The notes under the pieces are model-generated. The model was not told the DNA's origin, did no database searches, and saw only the letters and a program-made list of their open reading frames with translations. Source: Bryobacter sp. CoA8 C33 (GTDB lineage: Bacteria > Acidobacteriota > Terriglobia > Bryobacterales > Bryobacteraceae). From it: a DNA stretch of 33,235 nt. Every line of letters begins with the position of its first letter. Position 1 is the first letter of the stretch. The stretch is taken from positions 1 through 33,235 of the forward strand of contig JAINDK010000046.1 of assembly GCA_019931185.1 (NCBI GenBank). The letters run 5' to 3'. Of the stretch, positions 7,961-15,491 are shown piece by piece. Made by a program: the position numbers and the translations under genes.

Positions 7961-9145
7961 TTACTGCTCGGCAGCGATTTGTTCCCGCACCAGGCGAGGG
8001 CGCTCCTTGAGGAAGTGAAACAGAGTTGTAATTGCTTCTTCGTATTCGGCGTTCTTGTAGCGTTTGACCGGGTCGGCAAAGGCGAAGGGACGCGTGGTTT
8101 TCAGCATTTCGTGGGCGAGGCGGAGGAGGCCATTGTCTTCACTCTCGACGAGATTGACTACGCGTTGGAGCTCAGCCAGGAAGGCTTGGCGCTGCTGTGG
8201 CACGTCGAGCATCTTGCGCAGCAGTTCGCTTTGCGAGACACCCTGCCAAATACTGCGCTCGTAGCGGACCAGAGCGGCGTCTTTGTCCCACGGCAAGAAT
8301 TCGAAATTGCCATCGCGGGCGCGGCGGTAAAGAAAGAAGTTATTCGCTCCCTGGTCCCCGGAGAGGCCGTCGGTATCGGCGAGAAAGGTCTCCACGGCCA
8401 AGTAGCGGATAAGCTGTTTGACATCCAAGGTGCGCCCGGCAGTCTGTTCGAAATTGGTGGAGTTGGCCGCGGCCAGGGAATTGACGAAATCAGCGATCGC
8501 GCGGGGGGAAGCGGACTTCTTGTTGGTCCGGAGCTTGAAGATGGCCTGAGAGTAGCTCGATTCGGCGGCGCCGCGGGGAGTCCACTGCCAGGGCTCGGAC
8601 CAGGAGTATTCATAGAGGTCACCCCCATCGTCGCCGAGGTGGTGGGCGAGGAAGTCCCGGTTCACCGGCTCCATGGCGAGATGCAAGCCATAGTCGCGGC
8701 CATTGACAAAAAGATGGACGAATACTTCGCGCGGAGCGGCGATGCCCATATTGCGGAAGAGGGCCATGCTCAGGTACTCATTGAGCATCGAGACGTCCTG
8801 TTCGAGATTTTCGAATTCGAGGCTCTTGAGTTCCTGAAACTTTTTACCTCCCTTCAGATCGTTGAAATCGAGGCGCAGAGCGGGCTTGGTGGACGAGCGG
8901 GTGCCGCGTCCGCGGCTGCGTAGGGCGACGTTGGCGTGTTGGTATCCGCGCCACTCAAGTGTGGCCCTGTAATTGGTGTTGTCAAGATAAGAGGCCTGAA
9001 GTTTGCTCCAATCGCCAGGGTCAAGCCTAAGATGAACGACCTCCACCTGCTTCTGATCGAGAAAGACCGGTAGGGAAGTCTGTGCCACGGCGGGCAACAG
9101 CAGCAGGCTGAGCAAAATCGAGCCCGCGATCAGGAATCTGCGCAT
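7961..9145 (-). CDS. CotH kinase family protein, secreted
   Basis: A 394-residue protein of the CotH family, atypical kinases first known from the Bacillus spore coat and now found widely as secreted proteins. A signal peptide (MRRFLIAGSILLSLLLLPAVAQ) is followed by family segments: ALRSRGRGTRSSTKPALRLDF (residues 74-94, describing the nucleotide-loop region), YGLHLAMEPVNRDFL (152-166) and the metal-binding FLPWDKDAAL (283-292, with W286-D287-K-D289). Its substrate is unknown. In acidobacteria such proteins often occur with TonB receptors, and here it lies 79 bases downstream of one on the same strand, so I infer an extracellular or envelope role. Confidence 0.88.
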   Translation of the reverse strand: MRRFLIAGSILLSLLLLPAVAQTSLPVFLDQKQVEVVHLRLDPGDWSKLQASYLDNTNYRATLEWRGYQHANVALRSRGRGTRSSTKPALRLDFNDLKGGKKFQELKSLEFENLEQDVSMLNEYLSMALFRNMGIAAPREVFVHLFVNGRDYGLHLAMEPVNRDFLAHHLGDDGGDLYEYSWSEPWQWTPRGAAESSYSQAIFKLRTNKKSASPRAIADFVNSLAAANSTNFEQTAGRTLDVKQLIRYLAVETFLADTDGLSGDQGANNFFLYRRARDGNFEFLPWDKDAALVRYERSIWQGVSQSELLRKMLDVPQQRQAFLAELQRVVNLVESEDNGLLRLAHEMLKTTRPFAFADPVKRYKNAEYEEAITTLFHFLKERPRLVREQIAAEQ

Positions 9146-9224
9146 GAGAAGGATATCGGCAGGGTCTCGATGGGTTTTACAAAAAGATGAGGCCCGGAAT
9201 CGGAAGGCAGCAGCGCCGAACTAG

Positions 9225-12200
9225 TCAAAAGGTAAATTTCAGCGCTAACTGAAACAAGCGCGCGGGACCGGACTCTAAGATACGTCCGAAATTCGCCGAG
9301 TTCAAATCGCTGACGGGCACGGAGAAATTGGGTGTATTGAGCAAATTGAAGCACTCGGCACGCAGCTGTAGCGCCGATTTTTCCCGCGGCGCAAAAGACT
9401 TAAACAAAGAGAAATCGAAGTTCGCCAGACCCGGCCCGCGGGCGATATTGCGCCCGGCGTTGCCGAAGCGGCCAGCGTCGGCCACCGGGTCGAGACGCCG
9501 GAAGGAAGATCGAAGCAGCCATTGCTCGACCCGGCGCGGGCCGTTGTTAGGATTGGCGATCCGGTCCGGCCGGCTGCCGCTGTAGCCGGAAATCGGTGGG
9601 TGGGAGGCTTGTTGCGAGACATTGGTGGTGTCGAAAACCGTGAATGGCGTCGCCGAATTCACGACCCCAATTACATTGGCCTGCCAGGAGCCGAGAAGAC
9701 GCCGCCAGACCACCGGGGCGCCGGACAGCCGTGGCAGGGCATAGCTGCCGCTGGCCACGAAGCGATGCCGGGCATCGAACAGAGAGGGCCCGCGCTCGGC
9801 ACGCAAATCGAAGGGATTCTGTGCGATATCGTTTTCCCCGGCCAGGGGCCGGGCGGCGGCGCCGCCCAGATTCATAGCCGACAGATAATCGAGCGTCTTT
9901 GAAAACCAATAGGACACATTGAAGCCGAGGCCGGAATCGAAGCGGCGGCTGAGGCCGGCTTGTGCGGCGTGATAGGTGGAGTTGGTGACGTAGCTCAGTT
10001 TGGCAACGTGGGAGAAGTCACAGTTGCCGCTGGCGGGGCAGTTGGCATAGAGCCGGCGGCGGTCGGCATTGCCTGCCGTCGAGCCGGGCCCGAAGACCGC
10101 CGGATTCGCCTCCACGTTGCGCGGCAGATGCGTCCCCTTCGTACCGAGATAACGGGCATCGAAGACATACTTTCCGCCCAGGGAGCGCTGCAAGACGAGA
10201 TTCCAGTTCTGCGCATAGGGCGGGCGGGCACGGTGATCGAGCACGACAAGCGTCAGGGGATTGGCAAAGGCGCCAGGGGCCGGCCGGCCCATGACGGCAT
10301 AAGGATCGGAGAAGTTCACACCCGGGCCGCTGAACTGCACCAACTGCGTCCAAGGTAAGGAGCTCACCGGCACCTGCGAGGCGACGCCGGAGCCATTGGC
10401 GAAGGGGTCAAAGAAGATGCCGTAGCTGGCGCGGATGCTCATTCGTCCCTGGCCGTCGGGATTCCAGGCCAGGCCAACTCGCGGCATCCAAGCTCCATAA
10501 AAAACCGGTGCAACGCCGCGGGCCACGCCCGGATCACCCGGAAACAGCAAGCCACGCGGCGCAGTGGGAACTTTCGCCGACTGCACGCCCGGCACAAAGG
10601 CGTTCATGCGGTCCCGCACCTCGACAAAGGGTGTGTTGACCTCCCATCGCAACCCCAGATTCAGCACAAGCTTTCTTGTCAGACGCCACTCGTCCTGGGC
10701 GAAGAGAGAGTTTTCCCAGCCGCGGAGGCCGCGTGACAGATCCCCGAGGCCCTGATAGAAAACCACCGGGCGGCCCATCAGCAGATTGGCGAAGGCATCG
10801 CTGGAGGGAAACGAAGGGGCAAACACAAAGAAGGCGTTGGGGGCGATGGCCTGAAACAGGTTGAGGTGCGTGCGGCGGAGTTCGCCGCCAAACTTGAGGG
10901 CATGCGCGCCGCGGTTCCAACTGAGCGAGCCGAAGACTTCGAGCGAAGTTTGCCCCGAGTTGCGCGGTCCCGTGATGGCCCCGCCGACCGGCGAGTAGCC
11001 GTTGACATTGAAGAAGGGAAGGCTCTGGCCGGCGCGCGAGGCCGAATCGTAGTTGAAGCCGAACTCGCGCGGAGAGGCCTGGTTAAGGCGCTGGTCAAAC
11101 AGAAACGTGTGGCGGAAGATCGCCGCGCGGATTGAGCTGATCAGATTCGGCGTGATCACGTGCGTTTCACCGAGTGAGAAGGAATGGGTCGTGATGTCAT
11201 CGCGCACGGGGAAGCCCGGCAGGTCTGAGCCGCGAATCGAGATCGGATTGATATTTTGACCATCGGAGAAGGAATAACGCGCGTTCCACTGGCTGTTGTC
11301 CCGCGGACGCCAATCGGCGCGCAGGCCCGTCTGGTTCGTGTCGTTCGTCGTGATGACGGTGGCCGTGTGTATTGTGGGCGCGGTATTGCCGGTGGGGTAA
11401 AGTTGCGCCGCCTTGAGCCCGAGCGGATGAAACAGAGAGGCCGGCACCTGATTGCCGGGAAAGGGTGCGCCGCCGCCGGCGAAGTTGATCAGCGGGGCCG
11501 ATTGCGCCGAATAGTCTCCACGCCGCTGCGCCGGAGTGGGCACGTTGCCCGAACGCGTAACGCCCTGCCGGTTGCGAAAACCCTCGTAGTAGCCGAACAC
11601 AAAGAGCCTGTCCCGGCGCACGGGCCCGCCGAGCGTGCCGCCAAACTGGTTCTGCTTGAGCGGCTCGACGGCGCGCGAAAAGAAATTGCGGGCGTCGTAT
11701 ACGTCATTGCGGAAGAACTCATAAAGCGAGCCGTGCCACTGATTCGTACCGGACTTGGTGATTACCGTGGTGGTCGAGCCCGAGGTGCCGCCATACTCCG
11801 CGCTGGCCGTATGCGTGAGAATACGAAACTCGGCGATAGCATCCACCGGGATGCGCAGCGCGAAGCCGCCGTCCATGCGATTGACGTTCCGCGCACCGTC
11901 CAGCAGATAATTGTTCGATTCCGGGCGCTGTCCGTTGACGGCATAGGCTTGTCCAGCGCGGAGGCTGCCGCCGGACGTGGAGACGCCATTGGTAACCGCG
12001 GAAACTCCCGCCTGCAGCAGGCCGAGTTGCGTGAAATTCCTTCCGTTCAGCGGCAACTCGAGAATCTCGCGAGTGCCCATGGTCTTACCCACGGCGTTGT
12101 TGACCGTCTCTACCGGTTGGGCGTCACCGGTGATAACAACCGATTGGCGGCTGGCTGCTAGCTCGAGTCCGACCGGCAATTGCACCACCTGGCTCACGCT

Positions 12201-12467
12201 CAGCCGGAGCGGCCGTTGTTCAAAGACGGCGAATCCGCTGGCCTCGACCGTGAGCGAATAGTCGCCGACGGGCAGCATCGGCAGGCGAAAGAGGCCATCC
12301 GCGCTCGAGGCAGTGGAGCGCTGCGCCCCGGTATTCAGGTCACGGGCGGTAACCCGGGCTTGGGCCACGGCTCGACCCGAGGGGTCGCGAACCGAACCTT
12401 CGAGCGTGGCGACGGGGTCCTGGGCCAGAGCGGCCACGGCAAACAGGACGAGGGCAGCGAATTTCAT
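9225..12467 (-). CDS. Oar-like TonB-dependent outer membrane receptor
   Basis: A 1,080-residue outer membrane protein. Signal peptide at residues 1-15 (ending ALAQ), carboxypeptidase-regulatory-like beta-sandwich at about 20-105, plug domain at about 115-250 (with LPLNGRNFTQL and the segment NGQRPESNNYLLDGARN), then a long beta-barrel ending in the outer-membrane signature LALKFTF with a terminal Phe. This architecture is typical of the large acidobacterial receptor families thought to take up oligosaccharides or peptides; the ligand cannot be inferred. A promoter (TTGAGC, 17 bases, TACACT) lies upstream, with an inverted repeat against its -35 box that resembles the one before the selenoprotein gene. 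Confidence 0.93.
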   Translation of the reverse strand: MKFAALVLFAVAALAQDPVATLEGSVRDPSGRAVAQARVTARDLNTGAQRSTASSADGLFRLPMLPVGDYSLTVEASGFAVFEQRPLRLSVSQVVQLPVGLELAASRQSVVITGDAQPVETVNNAVGKTMGTREILELPLNGRNFTQLGLLQAGVSAVTNGVSTSGGSLRAGQAYAVNGQRPESNNYLLDGARNVNRMDGGFALRIPVDAIAEFRILTHTASAEYGGTSGSTTTVITKSGTNQWHGSLYEFFRNDVYDARNFFSRAVEPLKQNQFGGTLGGPVRRDRLFVFGYYEGFRNRQGVTRSGNVPTPAQRRGDYSAQSAPLINFAGGGAPFPGNQVPASLFHPLGLKAAQLYPTGNTAPTIHTATVITTNDTNQTGLRADWRPRDNSQWNARYSFSDGQNINPISIRGSDLPGFPVRDDITTHSFSLGETHVITPNLISSIRAAIFRHTFLFDQRLNQASPREFGFNYDSASRAGQSLPFFNVNGYSPVGGAITGPRNSGQTSLEVFGSLSWNRGAHALKFGGELRRTHLNLFQAIAPNAFFVFAPSFPSSDAFANLLMGRPVVFYQGLGDLSRGLRGWENSLFAQDEWRLTRKLVLNLGLRWEVNTPFVEVRDRMNAFVPGVQSAKVPTAPRGLLFPGDPGVARGVAPVFYGAWMPRVGLAWNPDGQGRMSIRASYGIFFDPFANGSGVASQVPVSSLPWTQLVQFSGPGVNFSDPYAVMGRPAPGAFANPLTLVVLDHRARPPYAQNWNLVLQRSLGGKYVFDARYLGTKGTHLPRNVEANPAVFGPGSTAGNADRRRLYANCPASGNCDFSHVAKLSYVTNSTYHAAQAGLSRRFDSGLGFNVSYWFSKTLDYLSAMNLGGAAARPLAGENDIAQNPFDLRAERGPSLFDARHRFVASGSYALPRLSGAPVVWRRLLGSWQANVIGVVNSATPFTVFDTTNVSQQASHPPISGYSGSRPDRIANPNNGPRRVEQWLLRSSFRRLDPVADAGRFGNAGRNIARGPGLANFDFSLFKSFAPREKSALQLRAECFNLLNTPNFSVPVSDLNSANFGRILESGPARLFQLALKFTF

Positions 12468-12476
12468 CAGACCTGG

Positions 12477-12505
12477 AGTGTAGCGGTACGGCCGCTGAGG
12501 CTCAA
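12477..12505 (-). promoter_or_regulatory. Sigma-70-type promoter of the TonB receptor gene
   Basis: Read on the minus strand, TTGAGC (12505-12500) and TACACT (12482-12477) are separated by exactly 17 bases, and the -10 box lies nine bases before the ATG at 12467. The start point would therefore be very near the start codon, leaving almost no leader. Confidence 0.5.
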
Positions 12506-12523
12506 TAGTTAGAAATCACTAAC
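12502..12523. promoter_or_regulatory. Operator-like inverted repeat upstream of the TonB receptor
   Basis: Arms GTTAG (12508-12512) and CTAAC (12519-12523) flank AAATCA. On the minus strand the site reads TAGTGATTTCTAACTATTG, and its last bases merge with the -35 box TTGAGC. It shares the pattern TAGTGA, TTTCT, ACTATTG with the palindrome before the selenoprotein gene, in the same position relative to the promoter. This suggests a common regulator. Confidence 0.45.
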
Positions 12524-12861
12524 GCGGCTCGGATTGTATGGCCAGCATCAACAGAGCCGGGACGGCCGCGACTGCCGCGGCCACGCTCAACAACGCGGCA
12601 TAGGAGCCTGTGGTGTCAAACACGCGTCCCTACATGATCACACCGATGCCGCCGGCAGAGTCGCAGAAGGTCCAGGTCAATCCATACAGCGAGGCAAAGG
12701 CGCGCGAGGCCTCTTCACGGCGCCAGGGAAATTCCGCCGTCAACGGTTTGAGAAAAATGCCAAAAGTGTAGATCAGCAGCGGGCCGAAGCTCACCATCAC
12801 GGCAAGGTGCGCGGCGGCAGCCACCTTCCAACCCGGATAGGAGAGCCGCCCTTCCGCGCCG
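12519..12861 (-). pseudogene. Remnant of an MFS transporter with large internal deletion
   Basis: The leftward frame reads GWKVAAAAHLAVMVSFGPLL and on to LKPLTAEFPWRREEASRAFA, the first transmembrane helix and loop of a major facilitator transporter. It then passes straight into LYGLTWTFCDSAGGIGVIM, an in-frame TAG at about 12632, and GRVFDTTGSYAALL up to the stop at 12519, which looks like the last helices of the same family. About ten transmembrane helices are missing, and no good start codon follows the selenoprotein stop at 12862. The internal deletion plus the premature stop make this a pseudogene. It presumably once formed an operon with the upstream selenoprotein gene. Confidence 0.8.
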
Positions 12862-13458
12862 TTACTTGCGGACGTAACCGTGGAGGGCACTGCGTTTTCC
12901 TCCCTCGCGGTGCGCTTCTTCCGACAGCGCATGGACGCCGGTCGAGTCGATCCAGCGGTTGTAGAAGTTGAACAGCGAGCAGACCGTGATGGCGTAGTAG
13001 ATTTGTTCATCGTTCCAGCCGGCGGCATGAAGCGGTTCCATGTCGGCAGCCGTGATGGAAGGGGATTCGTGATTGACCTTGTCGAGAAAGCGCAGCATGG
13101 TCTTCTCGGCGGGAGACAGCGCCGAGGTCTCGAAGTCGTTCATGACGGCTTCGACCAGCGCCGCATCGTTCAGCAGTTCCGCCGCGACCGCGGCGTGCGA
13201 CTTCGTTCAAAACGGGCAGTGATTGCGCGCCGAAGTATAGGCGGCAATCAACTCGCGAAAGGCCGGCGTCAGGGGCGCTTCCTCGCGCATGATCTCCTGC
13301 GTGAAGCGCGCCAGATGCTCGGTCGCCAAGGGCTTGAAGGCGAATAGGTGCCAGATCTGCGGGTACTCCTGGCCGGTGCGCTGCATCGCCTCGATGGCGC
13401 GCGCCCAGGGCGAGGGCTGGGGGTTGGCTTCCACCGCGGGCAGGTACATTGGTCTCAT
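12862..13458 (-). CDS. AhpD/carboxymuconolactone-decarboxylase-like selenoprotein (CxxU), in-frame TGA
   Basis: Two adjacent frames (13207-13458 and 12862-13206) are one gene of 198 codons interrupted only by TGA at 13209-13207. Across the junction the protein reads AYTSARNHCPF-U-TKSHAAVAAELL, which is the AhpD-like thiol peroxidase signature with the second cysteine of CxxC replaced by the TGA. I therefore read C81-P-F-U84 with selenocysteine. Homology continues without shift on both sides (HLARFTQEIMREE before; YYAITVCSLFNFYNRWID after). A 6-bp stem with a GGUC loop follows the TGA at bacterial SECIS distance. AhpD-like selenoproteins are an established group. Function: probably reduction of peroxides or disulfides. 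A single point nonsense mutation is the alternative. The gene has its own promoter and is followed by an MFS pseudogene. Confidence 0.8.
13180..13195 (-). promoter_or_regulatory. Candidate bacterial SECIS hairpin
   Basis: On the minus strand CGCCGC-GGTC-GCGGCG forms six GC pairs with a four-base loop. The loop begins 18 bases after the TGA, and its first two bases are GG. Bacterial SECIS elements usually have a short stem, a loop with G among its first two bases, and about 16-37 bases between UGA and loop, so it fits. Short GC hairpins are common in GC-rich DNA, so this is supporting evidence only. Confidence 0.55.
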
Positions 13459-13469
13459 GGTGCTTCGAG

Positions 13470-13497
13470 ATTATGTGGCACGCCGTGGCGCGAACAA
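13470..13497 (-). promoter_or_regulatory. Promoter of the selenoprotein gene
   Basis: On the minus strand TTGTTC (13497-13492) and CATAAT (13475-13470) are 16 bases apart, and the -10 box lies 11 bases before the ATG at 13458. The -35 box overlaps the end of a 22-base inverted repeat. Confidence 0.45.
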
Positions 13498-13516
13498 TAG
13501 TAGAAATTCACTATTG
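13495..13516. promoter_or_regulatory. Operator-like palindrome between the selenoprotein and kinase genes
   Basis: Perfect seven-base arms CAATAGT (13495-13501) and ACTATTG (13510-13516) flank an eight-base centre, AGAAATTC. It overlaps the -35 box of the selenoprotein promoter and lies 33 bases before the ATG of the histidine kinase, so it could control both directions. A related site precedes the TonB receptor. The neighbouring LuxR-type regulator is the obvious candidate binder, by inference only. Confidence 0.55.
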
Positions 13517-13549
13517 CCGGCGGCGCGGGCTTAACCTGAGAACAGGAAG

Positions 13550-14866
13550 ATGCAGTCGCCCACCAGTCGCCTCGTTGCCGGCCTGGCGTTCACGCTTTTG
13601 GTGATCAGCGCTTATGCATTTTATTCGCTGCGCTCGGTCTGGCGTCTGCGCGACACGCAAACCCGGATCGTCGACCGCAACCGCCAGGCATCCACGCAGT
13701 TGCTGCGGATCCAGGGCGAACTCAACACGCTTGGGTTGACGGTGCGCGAAATGCTCGATGAGAAGCCGGACTATCCGCTCGAAGCCTGGCAGGCGCCCTT
13801 GCGGCGAGTCCGCGAGAATCTCGACGACGCACTGCGGCGTGAGGCTGAACTTTCCGCTGGCATGCGCGCGCCGCAGCAATCGCAATATCTGGCGGCGACT
13901 CTGGCCGAGTTCTGGCGCGCGGCGGCGGAAGCCATGGAGGCGGCCCGGGCCGGAGACCGCGCAAGGGCCTTGATGCTGATCCGCAATTCGCTGCAGCCTG
14001 GTCTTGCGTCGCTGCACTCAGTCACAGCCCGCTGGCTGGTGGACAGCAACGACGAAGAGGCCCGCGCCTCCGAACAGGTGCGCGCGCTCTTCAGCGAAAT
14101 CGAACGCAATGCCTATATCTTTCTGGCCCTGTCTCTGGCCTTGATCGTGCTGACCAGCCTCGGGCTGATTCATTCCAATCGCGCTCTGTTCGCCCAACTG
14201 GGGGCCCTCGCTGAACAGCGCAGCGATTTGGCGCGGCAGTTGATCGCGACGCAGGAATCGACGTTCCGCTCGATCTCCCGAGACTTGCACGACGAGTTTG
14301 GCCAGATTCTCACCGCTCTGGGCGCGCTCTTGCGCAACGCCCGCAAGCATGCCCCCGGATCCGCCTTTGAGGAGAAGACCCTCGAGGCTAGCACCATTGT
14401 CCAGCGGACGCTCGAGCGCATCCGCTCGCTGTCGCAATCCCTGCAGCCCGTCATTCTCGAGGAACAAGGCTTGCTGGCCGCCGTTGAGTGGCAATTGGCG
14501 GGATTTGAACGCCACACCGGCATCGCCGTGCGCTATCGTGGGCCGCGGGAACCCGTGGAGGTCCGCGCCTCGCAGGCCATTCATGTTTTTCGCATCCTGC
14601 AGGAATCCCTAAACAATGTGGCGCGTCATGCCCAGGTCGGCGAGGTCGATGTGATGCTGCGGGTGGAGAACGCGCGATTGATCCTTCGCGTTGCCGACCA
14701 GGGAACCGGCCTGCGCGAAAACGCGCCGCAAGGTCTGGGGCTTGCCGCCATGCGCGAGCGGGCGGGGCTGATTGACGGCACGCTCGACATTGTGTCGAAG
14801 GGCGGCGGCACCGTGGTGACACTGTCGGCGCCGCTGGCTCTCGAGGAGGCCCTCGTTGAACCCTGA
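13550..14866 (+). CDS. NarL-type sensor histidine kinase
   Basis: A 438-residue membrane sensor kinase. Transmembrane helices at about residues 7-26 and 188-208 enclose a helical extracytoplasmic sensor of about 160 residues. It is followed by a HisKA_3 dimerisation domain with phospho-acceptor H247 in SRDLHDEFGQ, and an HATPase_c domain with the N-box QESLNNVARHA (351-361), D383-Q-G in the G1 box and GLGL at 395-398. It phosphorylates the response regulator encoded next, whose TTG start lies inside its last codons (11-base overlap). The signal is not known. The start is the ATG with AGGAAG directly upstream. Divergent transcription from the selenoprotein gene suggests a redox or peroxide stimulus, which is inference. 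Confidence 0.92.
   Translation: MQSPTSRLVAGLAFTLLVISAYAFYSLRSVWRLRDTQTRIVDRNRQASTQLLRIQGELNTLGLTVREMLDEKPDYPLEAWQAPLRRVRENLDDALRREAELSAGMRAPQQSQYLAATLAEFWRAAAEAMEAARAGDRARALMLIRNSLQPGLASLHSVTARWLVDSNDEEARASEQVRALFSEIERNAYIFLALSLALIVLTSLGLIHSNRALFAQLGALAEQRSDLARQLIATQESTFRSISRDLHDEFGQILTALGALLRNARKHAPGSAFEEKTLEASTIVQRTLERIRSLSQSLQPVILEEQGLLAAVEWQLAGFERHTGIAVRYRGPREPVEVRASQAIHVFRILQESLNNVARHAQVGEVDVMLRVENARLILRVADQGTGLRENAPQGLGLAAMRERAGLIDGTLDIVSKGGGTVVTLSAPLALEEALVEP
14844..14849 (+). promoter_or_regulatory. Shine-Dalgarno deciding the TTG start of the response regulator
   Basis: AGGAGG within the end of the kinase gene lies six bases before TTG at 14856. It fixes a TTG start and shows translational coupling. 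Confidence 0.7.
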
Positions 14867-15491
14867 TCCGCGACCCATAAGGGTTCTGCTGGTTGATGAC
14901 CATGCCCTCGTGCGGCTGGGATTCCGGCGGCTACTCGAGGATGAAGCGGGCATTACCGTCGTCGGCGAGGCGAGCGACGGGGCCGAGGCCGTGGTGCTGG
15001 CTGAACAGCTCCGGCCCGACGTCGTGGTGATGGACTACGCCCTGCCCGTGCAGAATGGCGCGCAGGCCACGCGCACCATTCGCGGAAAGCTGCCGGCGGT
15101 GCGCGTGCTGATGTTGAGCATGCACGCCGAGCCCAGCTATGCCGCCCGCAGCCGCGAGGCCGGCGCTTCCGGCTATTTGCTCAAGAATGCGCTCGATCTT
15201 GAACTTGTGGCCTTCGTGCGGCGGGTGATGACGGAGGATTGGGTCGCCGACCCGCGGCTCGAACAGGCCGCCTTCGGCGCCGAGGCCGGCCACAATCTGA
15301 GCAAGCGCGAGCTCGAAGTGCTGCAGCACATTGTTGCCGGGGCTTCCAATAAGGAGATCGCGGCCCGGCTCGGCTTGAGCGTCAATACAGTAAACGTGCA
15401 CCGGGCAAACATCATGGAGACACTGCAGATTCGCAACACGGCCGAGCTGGTCGTTTACGCCATTCGCCACGGCCTGGCGCCTCTGCCATGA
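14856..15491 (+). CDS. LuxR/NarL-family response regulator
   Basis: A 211-residue DNA-binding response regulator. The receiver domain has acidic residues D14-D15, phospho-acceptor D60 in VVVMDYALP and a conserved Lys in GYLLKNA. The C-terminal LuxR-type helix-turn-helix includes LSKRELEVLQHIVAG and the segment NKEIAARLGLSVNTVNVHR. It is the cognate partner of the overlapping upstream kinase. The start is TTG at 14856, preceded by a perfect AGGAGG. Its stop overlaps the ATG of the next gene (ATGA), so the three genes form a tightly coupled operon. Dimeric regulators of this type bind inverted repeats, and palindromes that could be its sites lie at 13495-13516 and 12502-12523. Confidence 0.93.
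   Translation: MNPDPRPIRVLLVDDHALVRLGFRRLLEDEAGITVVGEASDGAEAVVLAEQLRPDVVVMDYALPVQNGAQATRTIRGKLPAVRVLMLSMHAEPSYAARSREAGASGYLLKNALDLELVAFVRRVMTEDWVADPRLEQAAFGAEAGHNLSKRELEVLQHIVAGASNKEIAARLGLSVNTVNVHRANIMETLQIRNTAELVVYAIRHGLAPLP

Noticed and set aside
12862-13458. Two separate genes (13207-13458 and 12862-13143)
   Set aside because: The translation is continuous through the TGA with motif residues on both sides, and the second piece would lack the start of its domain.
13476-13490. Sigma-54-like promoter (TGGCACG followed by GGC) between the selenoprotein and kinase genes
   Set aside because: The -24 element is good, but GC is one base too close and the TTGC context is missing.
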